Source of the DNA: BM520 sp964474455
Lineage (GTDB): Bacteria; Bacteroidota; Bacteroidia; Bacteroidales; BM520
Length of the DNA: 11,285 bases
NCBI GenBank assembly: GCA_964474455.1
Contig: CAYYSU010000061.1
Coordinates: 1-11,285, forward strand
Reading direction: 5' to 3'
The position numbers and the translations under genes are program-made. This document shows, in pieces, positions 1 to 8,400 of this stretch. Below the pieces are notes generated by a model, which did no database searches, was not told the origin of the DNA, and worked only from the letters and a program-made list of their open reading frames with translations. The first letter of the stretch is position 1. The number at the start of each line of letters is the position of its first letter.

Positions 1-35
1 TATAACGAACAAAATATCCGGTCTATGAAAAAAGT

Positions 36-59
36 GTAGAAACGATCGATCGTCTCTAC
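36..59. repeat. 24-bp near-perfect palindrome, possibly a dispersed repeat
   Basis: The core ACGATCGATCGT (42-53) is a perfect 12-bp palindrome. It is extended by GTAGA (36-40) and TCTAC (55-59), with a single A/C mismatch at 41/54, and everything is centred on 47/48. The outer form GTAGA-ACG...CGT-TCTAC resembles short palindromic repeats that I recall being scattered through intergenic regions of several bacterial genomes, but I cannot test for other copies here. It lies about 35 bp upstream of the -7 element of the ior operon. It could be a dispersed repeat, a terminator-like hairpin for an upstream gene (no T-run follows), or an operator. Confidence 0.55.
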
Positions 60-92
60 GGGTCAACCATCATATAAATTACAAAAAAATAC

Positions 93-100
93 TACCTTTG
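93..100 (+). promoter_or_regulatory. Bacteroidota -7 promoter element for iorAB
   Basis: TACCTTTG is an exact match to the Bacteroidota sigma-ABfr -7 consensus TAnnTTTG. No TTTG is seen at the -33 position about 19-21 bp upstream, so the upstream half is degenerate. Transcription would start near 107, leaving a leader of about 43 nt before the iorA ATG at 150. The A-rich stretch 107-115 is typical of these leaders. Confidence 0.55.
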
Positions 101-149
101 TGGAATTAAAAAAAACATGTAATGAACCCTATAAAATCCACAAAAAGCT

Positions 150-1760
150 ATGCAAAAACTGATGTTGCTGGGCGATGAAGCCATTGCACAAGGAGCACTG
201 GACGCGGGTATTTCCGGTGTATATGCCTATCCCGGAACACCTTCCACAGAGATAACAGAATATATCCAAAAATCGAAGCAGGCCGCAGAAGGTAATGTTC
301 ACCGCACATGGTCAGCTAACGAAAAAACCGCAATGGAGGCGGCAATAGGTATGTCATACGCCGGAAAAAGAGCCCTGGTATGTATGAAGCACGTTGGTCT
401 TAACGTGGCTGCAGATGCTTTCATTAACTCCGCCATTACAGGTGCTAATGGTGGCTTGGTAGTACTTTCCGCCGACGACCCTTCCATGCACTCATCACAG
501 AATGAGCAGGACTCACGTTTCTTCGGTAAGTTCGCTTTCATGCCCATATTCGAGCCCTCTAATCAACAGGAAGCTTATGACATGATATTCCAGGCGTTTG
601 AGCTCTCGGAAAAGATGAAAACTCCTGTTATGTACCGCATCACTACACGCCTTGCACACTCACGTGCTGCCGTTGCGACAAAAGAAGCATTAAAACAGAA
701 TGAAATCAAGCTCCCGGAAAACCTCCGGCAGTATGTTCTACTTCCTGCTATCGCAAGAAAGCAATATGCTGAGCTCCTGGATAAGCAACCTGCTATTGAA
801 ACAGCAGGAATCGATAATGGCAACAACATCATCATCGATGGCAATGACAAATCCATGGGTATCATAACAACGGGTATTGCATACAACTATCTTATGGAGA
901 ATTATCCTGACGGTGTGGTGCCTTACCCTGTGCTGAAGATAACACAATACCCTGTGCCGGTAGAGTTGATAGAAATACTCGACAATGATTGTGAGTCAAT
1001 TCTCGTTCTTGAAGAGGGAATGCCATTGGTTGAAGAGCAACTGAAAGGATACCTTAGCAAAGGATTGACGGTAAAAGGTCGCCTCGACGGCACTGTACCC
1101 AGAATGGGCGAGCTGAATCCTAACATCGTTGCCGTAGCGCTGGGATTGCAGGACACCATCGGCAACCCTATTCCCGAAGTTGTGAAAGGACGCCCGCCAA
1201 AACTATGTGACGGATGCCCTCACATTGACTCTTACCAAGTACTAAATGAAGTTATAGCTTCATATGGTAAAGGTCGTGTGTTTGCTGATATCGGATGTTA
1301 TACTCTGGCAGCACTTCCTCCACTGCAAGCCATAAACAGCTGTGTTGATATGGGTGCCTCCATTACTATGGCAAAAGGTGCTGCTGACGCAGGCATCGTT
1401 CCCGCTGTAGCGGTAATTGGCGACTCTACTTTCTGCCACAGTGGTATGACAGCTCTTCTGGATGCAATTATTGACAAATCGCCAATCACAGTTCTTATCC
1501 TTGACAACGCTACCACAGGTATGACAGGTGGACAGGCTTCTCACGCTCTTGGTCGTTTGGAACAGATCGTTCTGGGCCTAGGTGTTGAAGAAGAGCACCT
1601 CCATGTTGTGAAGCCACTGAAGAGAAATCATAAGGAGATGGCTGAGATATACAAAAAAGAACTCGAATATCAGGGTGTTTCTGTTATCATCCCACGCAGG
1701 GAGTGTGTACAGACCCTCAACAAGCGTATGAGAGCCAAATTTGCAGCTAAGAAGAAGTAA
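150..1760 (+). CDS. iorA: Indolepyruvate:ferredoxin oxidoreductase, alpha subunit (short form without ferredoxin domain)
   Basis: This is the catalytic, thiamine-diphosphate-binding subunit that oxidatively decarboxylates aryl-pyruvates (indolepyruvate, phenylpyruvate) to aryl-acetyl-CoA in the cytoplasm. The 536-residue protein starts with the family's pyrimidine-binding domain: YPGTPSTEI at 27-35 and the ANEKTAMEAA region at 56-65, whose Glu58 is the likely thiamine-activating glutamate. The motif CDGCPH lies at 353-358. The TPP motif begins with GDSTFCHSG (424-432) and ends at DNATTGMTGGQ (452-462). Longer family members carry a C-terminal domain with two [4Fe-4S] clusters. Here only about 17 residues follow RREC (516-519) and no CxxCxxC cluster motif is present. 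The next gene, 30 bp downstream, is the beta subunit, so the two form an operon. The related 2-oxoacid oxidoreductases are less likely because of the strong match to the IorA architecture. Confidence 0.93.
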   Translation: MQKLMLLGDEAIAQGALDAGISGVYAYPGTPSTEITEYIQKSKQAAEGNVHRTWSANEKTAMEAAIGMSYAGKRALVCMKHVGLNVAADAFINSAITGANGGLVVLSADDPSMHSSQNEQDSRFFGKFAFMPIFEPSNQQEAYDMIFQAFELSEKMKTPVMYRITTRLAHSRAAVATKEALKQNEIKLPENLRQYVLLPAIARKQYAELLDKQPAIETAGIDNGNNIIIDGNDKSMGIITTGIAYNYLMENYPDGVVPYPVLKITQYPVPVELIEILDNDCESILVLEEGMPLVEEQLKGYLSKGLTVKGRLDGTVPRMGELNPNIVAVALGLQDTIGNPIPEVVKGRPPKLCDGCPHIDSYQVLNEVIASYGKGRVFADIGCYTLAALPPLQAINSCVDMGASITMAKGAADAGIVPAVAVIGDSTFCHSGMTALLDAIIDKSPITVLILDNATTGMTGGQASHALGRLEQIVLGLGVEEEHLHVVKPLKRNHKEMAEIYKKELEYQGVSVIIPRRECVQTLNKRMRAKFAAKKK

Positions 1761-1790
1761 ACCTATTCTCAAATCCGAAAAAAAAAGAAC

Positions 1791-2375
1791 ATGAAAACAG
1801 ATATTATTTTAGCAGGTGTCGGAGGACAGGGAATTCTTTCCATTGCAGCTACTATCGGCACTGCAGCAATTAACCTTGGATTACAAATCAAACAGGCAGA
1901 AACACACGGTATGTCACAACGTGGTGGCGACGTACAGTCTCATTTCCGCCTTTCTGATAATCCCATAGCATCAGATCTTATTCCTCTTGGAAAGGCAGAT
2001 ATAATCCTTTCTGTAGAGCCTATGGAGAGCCTACGCTATCTCCCTTACCTCTCGAAAGAAGGATGGCTCATAACCAATACTCAACCACTGATAAACATCC
2101 CCAATTACCCAAATGAGGAAGAGGTGATGGCAGAGGTGAAAAAAATTAAAAACCATATCGCTATTGATGCTGAAAAAATGGCTAAAGATCTTGGCAACCC
2201 TAAAGCTGCTAACATCGTAATGCTTGGTGCAGCCTCTGAGTTTATCGATATCGATTTCAAAGAGCTTGAGAAAGCTCTGCATACTATATTTGGAAAAAAA
2301 GGTGATGAGGTTGTTAATGCCAACATCAATGCCCTGAAAGCCGGACGTGAATTTGCAGATAACTACCAAAAATAA
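1791..2375 (+). CDS. iorB: Indolepyruvate:ferredoxin oxidoreductase, beta subunit
   Basis: This 194-residue protein is the partner of IorA and consists of the gamma-type domain of the pyruvate ferredoxin oxidoreductase family. The diagnostic glycine-rich opening GVGGQG is at residues 9-14, and the family motif ETHGMSQRGG at 37-46. The length is usual for IorB, and no iron-sulfur cysteine motif is present. It begins 30 bp after the iorA stop, preceded by an A-rich run (GAAAAAAAAAGAAC) that stands in for a Shine-Dalgarno sequence, as is common in this phylum. A strong terminator follows within 25 bp, so iorA-iorB is a two-gene transcription unit. No phenylacetate-CoA ligase gene is seen downstream. 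Confidence 0.92.
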   Translation: MKTDIILAGVGGQGILSIAATIGTAAINLGLQIKQAETHGMSQRGGDVQSHFRLSDNPIASDLIPLGKADIILSVEPMESLRYLPYLSKEGWLITNTQPLINIPNYPNEEEVMAEVKKIKNHIAIDAEKMAKDLGNPKAANIVMLGAASEFIDIDFKELEKALHTIFGKKGDEVVNANINALKAGREFADNYQK

Positions 2376-2397
2376 GGAGAGAGTCTGCTCGCTCCTT
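2374..2397 (+). other. Imperfect hairpin directly after iorB
   Basis: AAGGAG-A-GAG pairs with CTC-G-CTCCTT around a TCTG loop, giving a 9-bp stem with one mismatch. It overlaps the last bases of the iorB stop codon and sits immediately before the main terminator. It has only a three-base T tract of its own, so it is more likely an mRNA 3'-end stabilising structure or auxiliary terminator stem. Confidence 0.5.
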
Positions 2398-2398
2398 T

Positions 2399-2431
2399 AA
2401 CTGCTCCATACTACAGGAGCAGTTTTTTTTT
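2399..2431 (+). terminator. Rho-independent terminator of iorAB
   Basis: AACTGCTCC (2399-2407) and GGAGCAGTT (2416-2424) form a perfect 9-bp stem with an 8-nt loop, followed by an uninterrupted T tract running to 2431. This is a textbook intrinsic terminator and ends the iorAB transcript. Confidence 0.9.
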
Positions 2432-2459
2432 GGATGAAACAATTTTTTTACATTATTTG
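2429..2459 (+). promoter_or_regulatory. Candidate promoter for the M23 peptidase gene
   Basis: TTTG at 2429-2432, at the end of the preceding terminator's T tract, is followed after 19 bp by ATTATTTG at 2452-2459. The spacing equals the Bacteroidota -33/-7 spacing, but the first two bases of the -7 box do not match TAnnTTTG. It would start transcription near 2466, just upstream of the preferred ATG at 2488 and downstream of the ATG at 2434. Confidence 0.3.
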
Positions 2460-2487
2460 CATTTATACTTTTACAAGAATAACTCCT

Positions 2488-3768
2488 ATGAACAGTAAGC
2501 TATTACTTAATATCACCATCATTATCCTCCTGTTATCCAGCGCTTGCGGGCGTAGGACAGGGAAAGAATCCACCACAGAATTATTAACGGATACGGTGGT
2601 TTATCTGCCCACATTGAAGTATGGTATTAATGTAGACACTCTGGGAGTATTCACTTCATCCATAAAGAAAAACCAATTTCTGGCAGATATACTGCTGCCA
2701 TATAATATCAGCTACTCTCAAATAGATTATATCGCCCGGCATTCCGTGGATTCATTTGATGTGAGAAAGTTCAGAGCTGGGAATGATTACACCATTATTT
2801 ATCATACAGACTCTGTTCCCATTGCTGATTATTTTATCTATGAGAATAATCCCATAGAATATACCGTCTTTGATATCCGTGATTCCCTGGCAGTGTACCG
2901 GGGAGCTCACCCTACAGATACTGTTGTGGACTACTGCCATGGAACCATCGAAAGCTCGCTCTGGAATGCCATGATAGAAGCAGACGCTGATCCGCTGCTG
3001 GCAGTAGAGTTATCAGAGATTTACGCCTGGACTATTGATTTCTTTGGTATTCAACGCGGCGATAAGTTTAGTGTGCTGTATGAAAAGGTTTACAAAGAGG
3101 ATGAATATATCGGACTGGGAAAGGTAATAACCGCCGAAATAAATCACATGAACAACCCTTTTAAATGTTATCAGTTCATACAAGGAGATGACACGGATTA
3201 TTATGATGAAGAAGGTGGCAGTATGCGCAGAACATTTTTGAAAGCGCCGCTACGATATAGCAGGGTAAGCTCAGGATTTAGTTATGCCAGAAAGCATCCT
3301 GTATTAAAAATCGTACGGCCTCACCTGGGCATCGATTATGCTGCTGCGGAGGGAACACCGGTTTATACCATTGGAGATGGCGTAGTGGTAGCGAAAGGGT
3401 ATCAAAAAAATGGTGGAGGAAACTATATAAAGATAAAACACAACGGCACATACACCACTGTTTATATGCATCTTAAAAGCTTTGCCAAAGGCATGAAAAA
3501 CGGGTTAAGAGTAAAACAGGGGCAGCTCATCGGCTATGTCGGCAGAACAGGTCTTGCAACGGGTCCTCATCTGGACTTCCGTGTTTTCAGGAATGGGCAT
3601 GCCATGAACCCCAATAATTTAAAGGCGCCACCTGCCAAGCCCGTTGATAGTGTCAACCTTGAAAGGTATCACCATGAAAAAGGCAAGCTGGACAGCATTA
3701 TGAACAGCTACTGTGCAGAAGTTGAGATACTCTCCGATACGTTATATTTGCTTCGCGACACCCTTTAA
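2488..3768 (+). CDS. M23-family peptidoglycan endopeptidase, probable lipoprotein (MepM/Csd3-like)
   Basis: This is a predicted cell-wall hydrolase that cleaves peptide cross-links in the periplasm. I prefer the ATG at 2488 over the in-frame ATG at 2434, because it gives a compact signal sequence: hydrophobic residues 5-16, then SSAC with Cys20 as a possible lipidation site (a loose lipobox). The ATG at 2434 lies 2 bp after a terminator T tract. Residue numbers here count from 2488. The middle part (GTIESSLWNAM, then a stretch ending in RGDKFSVLYE) resembles the regulatory domain found before the catalytic domain in MepM, ShyA and Csd3. The LytM domain follows: HLGID (His279, Asp283), YMH (His328) and GPHLDF (His361, Asp363). 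The usual HxH is HxD here, so the third predicted zinc ligand is aspartate. The gene stands alone and converges on susD. Confidence 0.85.
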   Translation: MNSKLLLNITIIILLLSSACGRRTGKESTTELLTDTVVYLPTLKYGINVDTLGVFTSSIKKNQFLADILLPYNISYSQIDYIARHSVDSFDVRKFRAGNDYTIIYHTDSVPIADYFIYENNPIEYTVFDIRDSLAVYRGAHPTDTVVDYCHGTIESSLWNAMIEADADPLLAVELSEIYAWTIDFFGIQRGDKFSVLYEKVYKEDEYIGLGKVITAEINHMNNPFKCYQFIQGDDTDYYDEEGGSMRRTFLKAPLRYSRVSSGFSYARKHPVLKIVRPHLGIDYAAAEGTPVYTIGDGVVVAKGYQKNGGGNYIKIKHNGTYTTVYMHLKSFAKGMKNGLRVKQGQLIGYVGRTGLATGPHLDFRVFRNGHAMNPNNLKAPPAKPVDSVNLERYHHEKGKLDSIMNSYCAEVEILSDTLYLLRDTL

Positions 3769-3807
3769 AAAACACAAAAAACCACTAAACAGATGCAGGC
3801 TGTTAAG

Positions 3808-3842
3808 AAAAAAGCTGCCCGAAATAATCGGGCAGCTTTTTT
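3808..3842. terminator. Bidirectional intrinsic terminator
   Basis: A 15-bp perfect stem (arms 3808-3822 and 3828-3842) has the GC-rich core GCTGCCCGA/TCGGGCAGC and a 5-nt loop. It is flanked by six A on one side and six T on the other, so it works as a terminator in both directions. It sits 40 bp after the M23 stop (+) and 23 bp after the susD stop (-). Confidence 0.92.
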
Positions 3843-3864
3843 AATATCAAAAATTACCGGAGTT

Positions 3865-5400
3865 CTATTTAAAGACCCATAGTTTGGTTGTAAAATAATC
3901 AGGACCACCGAGTTTTTCAACACCCATCTCATAACCTGAGGGGTTCAACAGTTGGTCTTCCTGAGCATAATTCATACGGTCAAGGATATCTGTCATACCT
4001 GACACCAGAGGTTCAAAGAAATACTCTTCACCTGTTTCAGGATCGAAGTAACCTGTTGATTCTCCCGGGAGCGTAAATGTAGTAGGATATCCAGTACGAC
4101 GATATTCCGCCCATGCGTTGTAAGGCTGCATATAAAGTGCAATATACTTTTGAGTCATCACATTTTCAGCATTTGCCGCAGGAAGATTATCAATGTAGGT
4201 ATCTATAGCATCACCATCAACACCCCAATATTCCATTGAAGCTCTGACACCTGCCTCATACCATGTCTGATCCCATCCATTATGTTCAGAAAGGATAAAA
4301 CAAACTTCTGAATAGTCCATATATATTTCTGCGTAAGTAGCTTCCAGAGGTGCTTTAGGCAGAGAAACAGTAGCTATCTCTATTGAGCCTGCTACTTCAT
4401 TATCCAGACCGTAAGGTTGGCCCACATACGTACCAGAGGAAGTTGTATCAGCATAGATAGTAAGACGAGGGTCAAACTGAGCAAAAGGACCTACGTCGCC
4501 TTTAAGAAGATCAACGAAAGGTTTTGCCACGGCAAAGTCGGTACGGTTCTCCACATAATAAGCACGATACATTGGAGACGCATTATCAGCCGTTGAGCCA
4601 TACATAAATGTTGCAGCATCATCGACGGAAGTCATGTAGTCACCACCAGCAATTACTTCATTAATATGCTGAGCAGATACATCGGGAGCAGCTTTTGATA
4701 GACGCATAGCAACTCGTAGGCGGAGAGAGTTGGCAAACTTTTTCCACTTCATTGCATCGCCATAGAAGATATTATCACCTTCAGTCCATGCCGGTTGGTT
4801 AACATTAATCTGCGCAGCGGCTTCTTTCAGCTCATTAAGCATATCCATATAGATCTTTTGCTGATCTACATAGTTAGGATAATAGACATCATCAGTAGCC
4901 TGTAAGGCGTTAAACTCTGCATCATCTGATCCATACGATTGATATGGCACCGGGCCATATGTCTCAGTTAGTAGTTGGAAAGCCCATGTTTTTAGAATAC
5001 GGGCTGTGGCAATTTGGTTTTGCACGTCACCATAGGCGCTCATAAGGTCAGTCCATTCCGGATCTTCACAAATTTGAATAATTCTTTCCAGATCCACAAT
5101 ATCGAGATAGATATCGGTAAATAGATTATTATTCACATTTTGGCGTGGTTGATAACGATCTTCTTCAGTATAGTTAACCTGAGCCCAATACTGAACCCAA
5201 AGTAAAGCCATACGTCCAGAAGCCCACTCATCACGGATGTCGTCCATCAATCTCTTCTGTGCATTGATCATCAATGTAGAAGTAGGGACATCCACCGGAG
5301 CATTGGGATTCTTGTTTATCTCTTCAAAGTTCTTGGTACATCCTGAGAATATTATTAGTGACGCTGCCAAGAACAGAACGATATTTCGATATGTTTTCAT
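3865..5400 (-). CDS. SusD/RagB-like nutrient-binding outer-membrane lipoprotein (SusD-like 2 type)
   Basis: This surface lipoprotein of 511 residues would act as the lid that captures substrate for the adjacent TonB-dependent channel. Hydrophobic residues 7-18 lead to the lipobox FSGC, with Cys21 as the lipidated residue. The segment CTKNFEEINKNPN just after it is typical of SusD homologues. The body is helical and TPR-like. Segments such as RMALLWVQYWAQ (63-74), ARILKTWAFQLLTETYGPVPY (133-153), KWKKFANSLRLRVAMRLSK (218-236) and NAWAEYRRTGYPT (428-440) fit the SusD-like 2 subgroup (Pfam 'SusD-like_2') better than classic starch-binding SusD. The start lies 30 bp after the susC-like stop, so the two genes are co-transcribed. 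The substrate cannot be read from the sequence: no glycosidase or peptidase gene accompanies the pair. The transcript ends at the bidirectional terminator. Confidence 0.9.
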   Translation of the reverse strand: MKTYRNIVLFLAASLIIFSGCTKNFEEINKNPNAPVDVPTSTLMINAQKRLMDDIRDEWASGRMALLWVQYWAQVNYTEEDRYQPRQNVNNNLFTDIYLDIVDLERIIQICEDPEWTDLMSAYGDVQNQIATARILKTWAFQLLTETYGPVPYQSYGSDDAEFNALQATDDVYYPNYVDQQKIYMDMLNELKEAAAQINVNQPAWTEGDNIFYGDAMKWKKFANSLRLRVAMRLSKAAPDVSAQHINEVIAGGDYMTSVDDAATFMYGSTADNASPMYRAYYVENRTDFAVAKPFVDLLKGDVGPFAQFDPRLTIYADTTSSGTYVGQPYGLDNEVAGSIEIATVSLPKAPLEATYAEIYMDYSEVCFILSEHNGWDQTWYEAGVRASMEYWGVDGDAIDTYIDNLPAANAENVMTQKYIALYMQPYNAWAEYRRTGYPTTFTLPGESTGYFDPETGEEYFFEPLVSGMTDILDRMNYAQEDQLLNPSGYEMGVEKLGGPDYFTTKLWVFK

Positions 5401-5430
5401 ATGTTCCTGTTTTTTATGTTAATACCTAAA

Positions 5431-8400
5431 TTAGAAGTTAAAGCTCAGGTTAATACCAAAATTACGCATTGAAGGCAGAGCAGCGCCTTCTATACCCTGA
5501 ATATTACCTGAAGAGGTAATAGCTGATTCAGGGTCAAAATGGCGATTATCAAGACCCATAATAAGCAGATTACGGCCATAAGCAGAAATCCTAAGATTAT
5601 TTATCGGACCGGTAATCGACTTAGGCAGCGTATATCCAAGTGTCAACTCACGTAATTTAATATAAGAAGCATCAAATACTTCCTGTGCGTCAGCTTTAGA
5701 ATAGAAATCGGCACCCCAACGAGCTGCAGAAACAGGAGTTTTGTTAGTAACCGGTGAATCAACGACATTACCTTCAGCATCAGTATAAACAACAGATTCG
5801 GTAGCGTCATCATAATAACCATAAACACCATTGTAGATTATACCGTCTTCGCGGATATCCTGTGCATCAGGGTTTGCCGGTGTAACACCTAAACTTTCAT
5901 AGTCATCGTACCATACTGTTTCTTCAAGCATACCGGAGTACATTCCCCACATATAAGATGTAGAGAAATAACTACCTCCATCCTGAATATCGATAACAAA
6001 GCCTAAGTCAGCGCCAAATATTTTAAAGTTATTAATGATACCGAGGTTATAATTAGGCATAACAGAACCAAGTACTTCGTTAACAGAAGCCGTTTTTTGT
6101 AAACGACCGGAAGTTGCAACAATACGATTTCCGGCATCATCAGTTACATAATCTGATCCCATAAGCACGCCGTAAGGCTGACCTACAGTAGCATTAACAG
6201 TAACTTTAAAAGGAGCATTTATCAAACGATAGTTTTCAATATCCTGATATAACTCCAGGAGCTCGTTTTGGTTCTTAGAGTAGTTAAGGGCTATTTCCCA
6301 TTCAAAATTATCTTGTTTAACAGGGATAGCTCTTAACATCAGTTCAATACCTTTATTAGACATCTCTCCTGCATTAATCCACTTGGAAGTATAACCGGAA
6401 GCAGCAGTAATATCAACTTGGGTAATAAGGTCGGTAGTTAACATATTATAATATGTAAAATCTACTCCAATACGATTCTTAAGGAAGCTCAATTCTGTAC
6501 CAACTTCCCAGCTATTAGTTTTTTCCGGCTGCAGATTCGCATTTGGAAGAGAACCGGGAACACTATAACGAGGAACACCATTAAAGTTAGGTGCATAGTT
6601 GAAGTAGGTTTCCATTAGGTTGTAAGGATCTGTATCATTACCAACAGAAGCCCACCCTGCACGTATCTTACCAAATGAGAGCCAATCAGCTTCCTTAAGA
6701 CCCGGCATTTCAGAGAACACATACGTTCCTGTAACAGAAGGGTAGAAATAGGAATTGTTGTCCATTGGAAGAGTAGAAGACCAGTCCTGACGAGCAGTAA
6801 GATCCAGGTACAGCATATATCTCCAGCCCAGAGATGCATTACCGAATAAAGAGTTAACCTCTTTTTTTCTGTTATAATCATCAATAACGATTGGGTCAAC
6901 AGAGTTTCCTAAAGTATAAAGATCAGGAAGAACAAGTCCACCGGAAGTTTCAGCAATATTTCTGAAATAGTTTGTTTTACGCATGTTAGCACCTGCGTTT
7001 ACCTTCAGGGAGAAATCTTCACTAAGCATTTTGTTAAACATCAAAATTGCCTCATAATTATTTTCCTGATACTGGCGGATACCTTCGCTATAATAAGGTG
7101 TTTCCTGCGAACCTATAGAGATGCGCTCATGGTTACGGAAGGTATAAAAATCTGTATAAACTGTTCCTTTAATTTTCAGACAATCAGTGATATCATACAG
7201 AAGCCCCATGCTACCAAACACGCGGTCGCGTGAGTCTGTAGTAAAGTTACGATTAGTTGTCCAGTAGGGGTTGTTAGAGTATTCAACGTTAGGATTGTCC
7301 CATGACTTGCGATTCCAAACACGTTGTGTTCCATCGGGAGAGATATAGTTGGACAGACGATCCATGTCGAGCTGACGCTGACCCCACTGAGTAAATTTCT
7401 GCATTACGTTATTATCATCATAACCAGTGTAAGCACGACCAAGTGCATCGGTACGGATATAAGTAATTACAGCATTTGCATGCAGTCTGTCGCCTAGTTC
7501 ATGAGAACCACTGAAATTAACAGTGTTCTTGTCGATAGAAGAGTTAGGCATATAACCATCAGATGTCATGTTAGTATAAGAGAGACGGAAGTTACCTTCT
7601 TTGTTAGCCCCTGTTACTGCAACGTTGTTAGTATATGTAACACCTGTTTCAAAAAACGCATCCACATCATTGGCAGGAGCTTCCCATGGCGACTCCGTAA
7701 GTCCTCCGGCAGGTTTCCCTTGTTCTTCCCAATCAAACAGGTTGAACCATTGAACTACACTCTGGCCTTCATATTTCGGGCCCCAACTTTCATCCATACT
7801 ATAAAGAGGAATCAGTCTTGTTTTCCCGTCAATCTCAGCTTCTCCAAATGCGCCATAACCACCACCATAAGATCTCTGATAATAAGGGAGTAACCCAACA
7901 GTTTCAAATGCGACACCGGAGTTAACAGAAACGCCGATACCTTTTTTACCTTGAGGGCCTTTTTTGGTAGTAATCATGATAACGCCATTAGCACCACGCG
8001 AACCATAAAGCGCAGCAGCAGAAGGCCCCTTAAGGATAGACATGCTTTCGATGTCATCAGGGTTAATATCATTGGCCATGTTACCATAGTCAATACCACC
8101 ACCACCACGCGCAGTGTTAGTTGAGTTGAAGTTAGAGTTATCCATTGGAACACCATCGATAACAAACAGAGGCTGGTTTTCACCTGTTACGGAGTTGGCA
8201 CCACGGATAAGGATACGGTTAGAACCGCCCATATTTCCTGAGCTACCAGAAATCTGAACACCGGCAACTTTACCTGCGAGTTGACCCAGAGGGTTGTTAT
8301 CACGTGCTTTCGTGAGGGCATCGCCATCAACATTCTGCACGGCATAACCCAGCGCCTTTTTCTCACGGCTGATACCAAGTGCGGTTACAACGATACCCTG

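Noticed and set aside
1..39. Open frame YNEQNIRSMKKV followed by TAG, which could be the end of an upstream gene
   Set aside because: Twelve codons are too few to recognise a family, and the AT-rich composition makes an open stretch of this length unremarkable. The stop falling inside the palindrome arm is only suggestive.
122..178. Short reading frame of 18 codons overlapping the iorA start in another frame
   Set aside because: It has no distinctive ribosome-entry signal and ordinary composition. It overlaps the strongly supported iorA start and looks like chance.
7501..7893. 130-codon plus-strand frame inside the susC-like gene
   Set aside because: It is antisense to a well-conserved SusC beta-barrel coding region and its translation shows no known motif.
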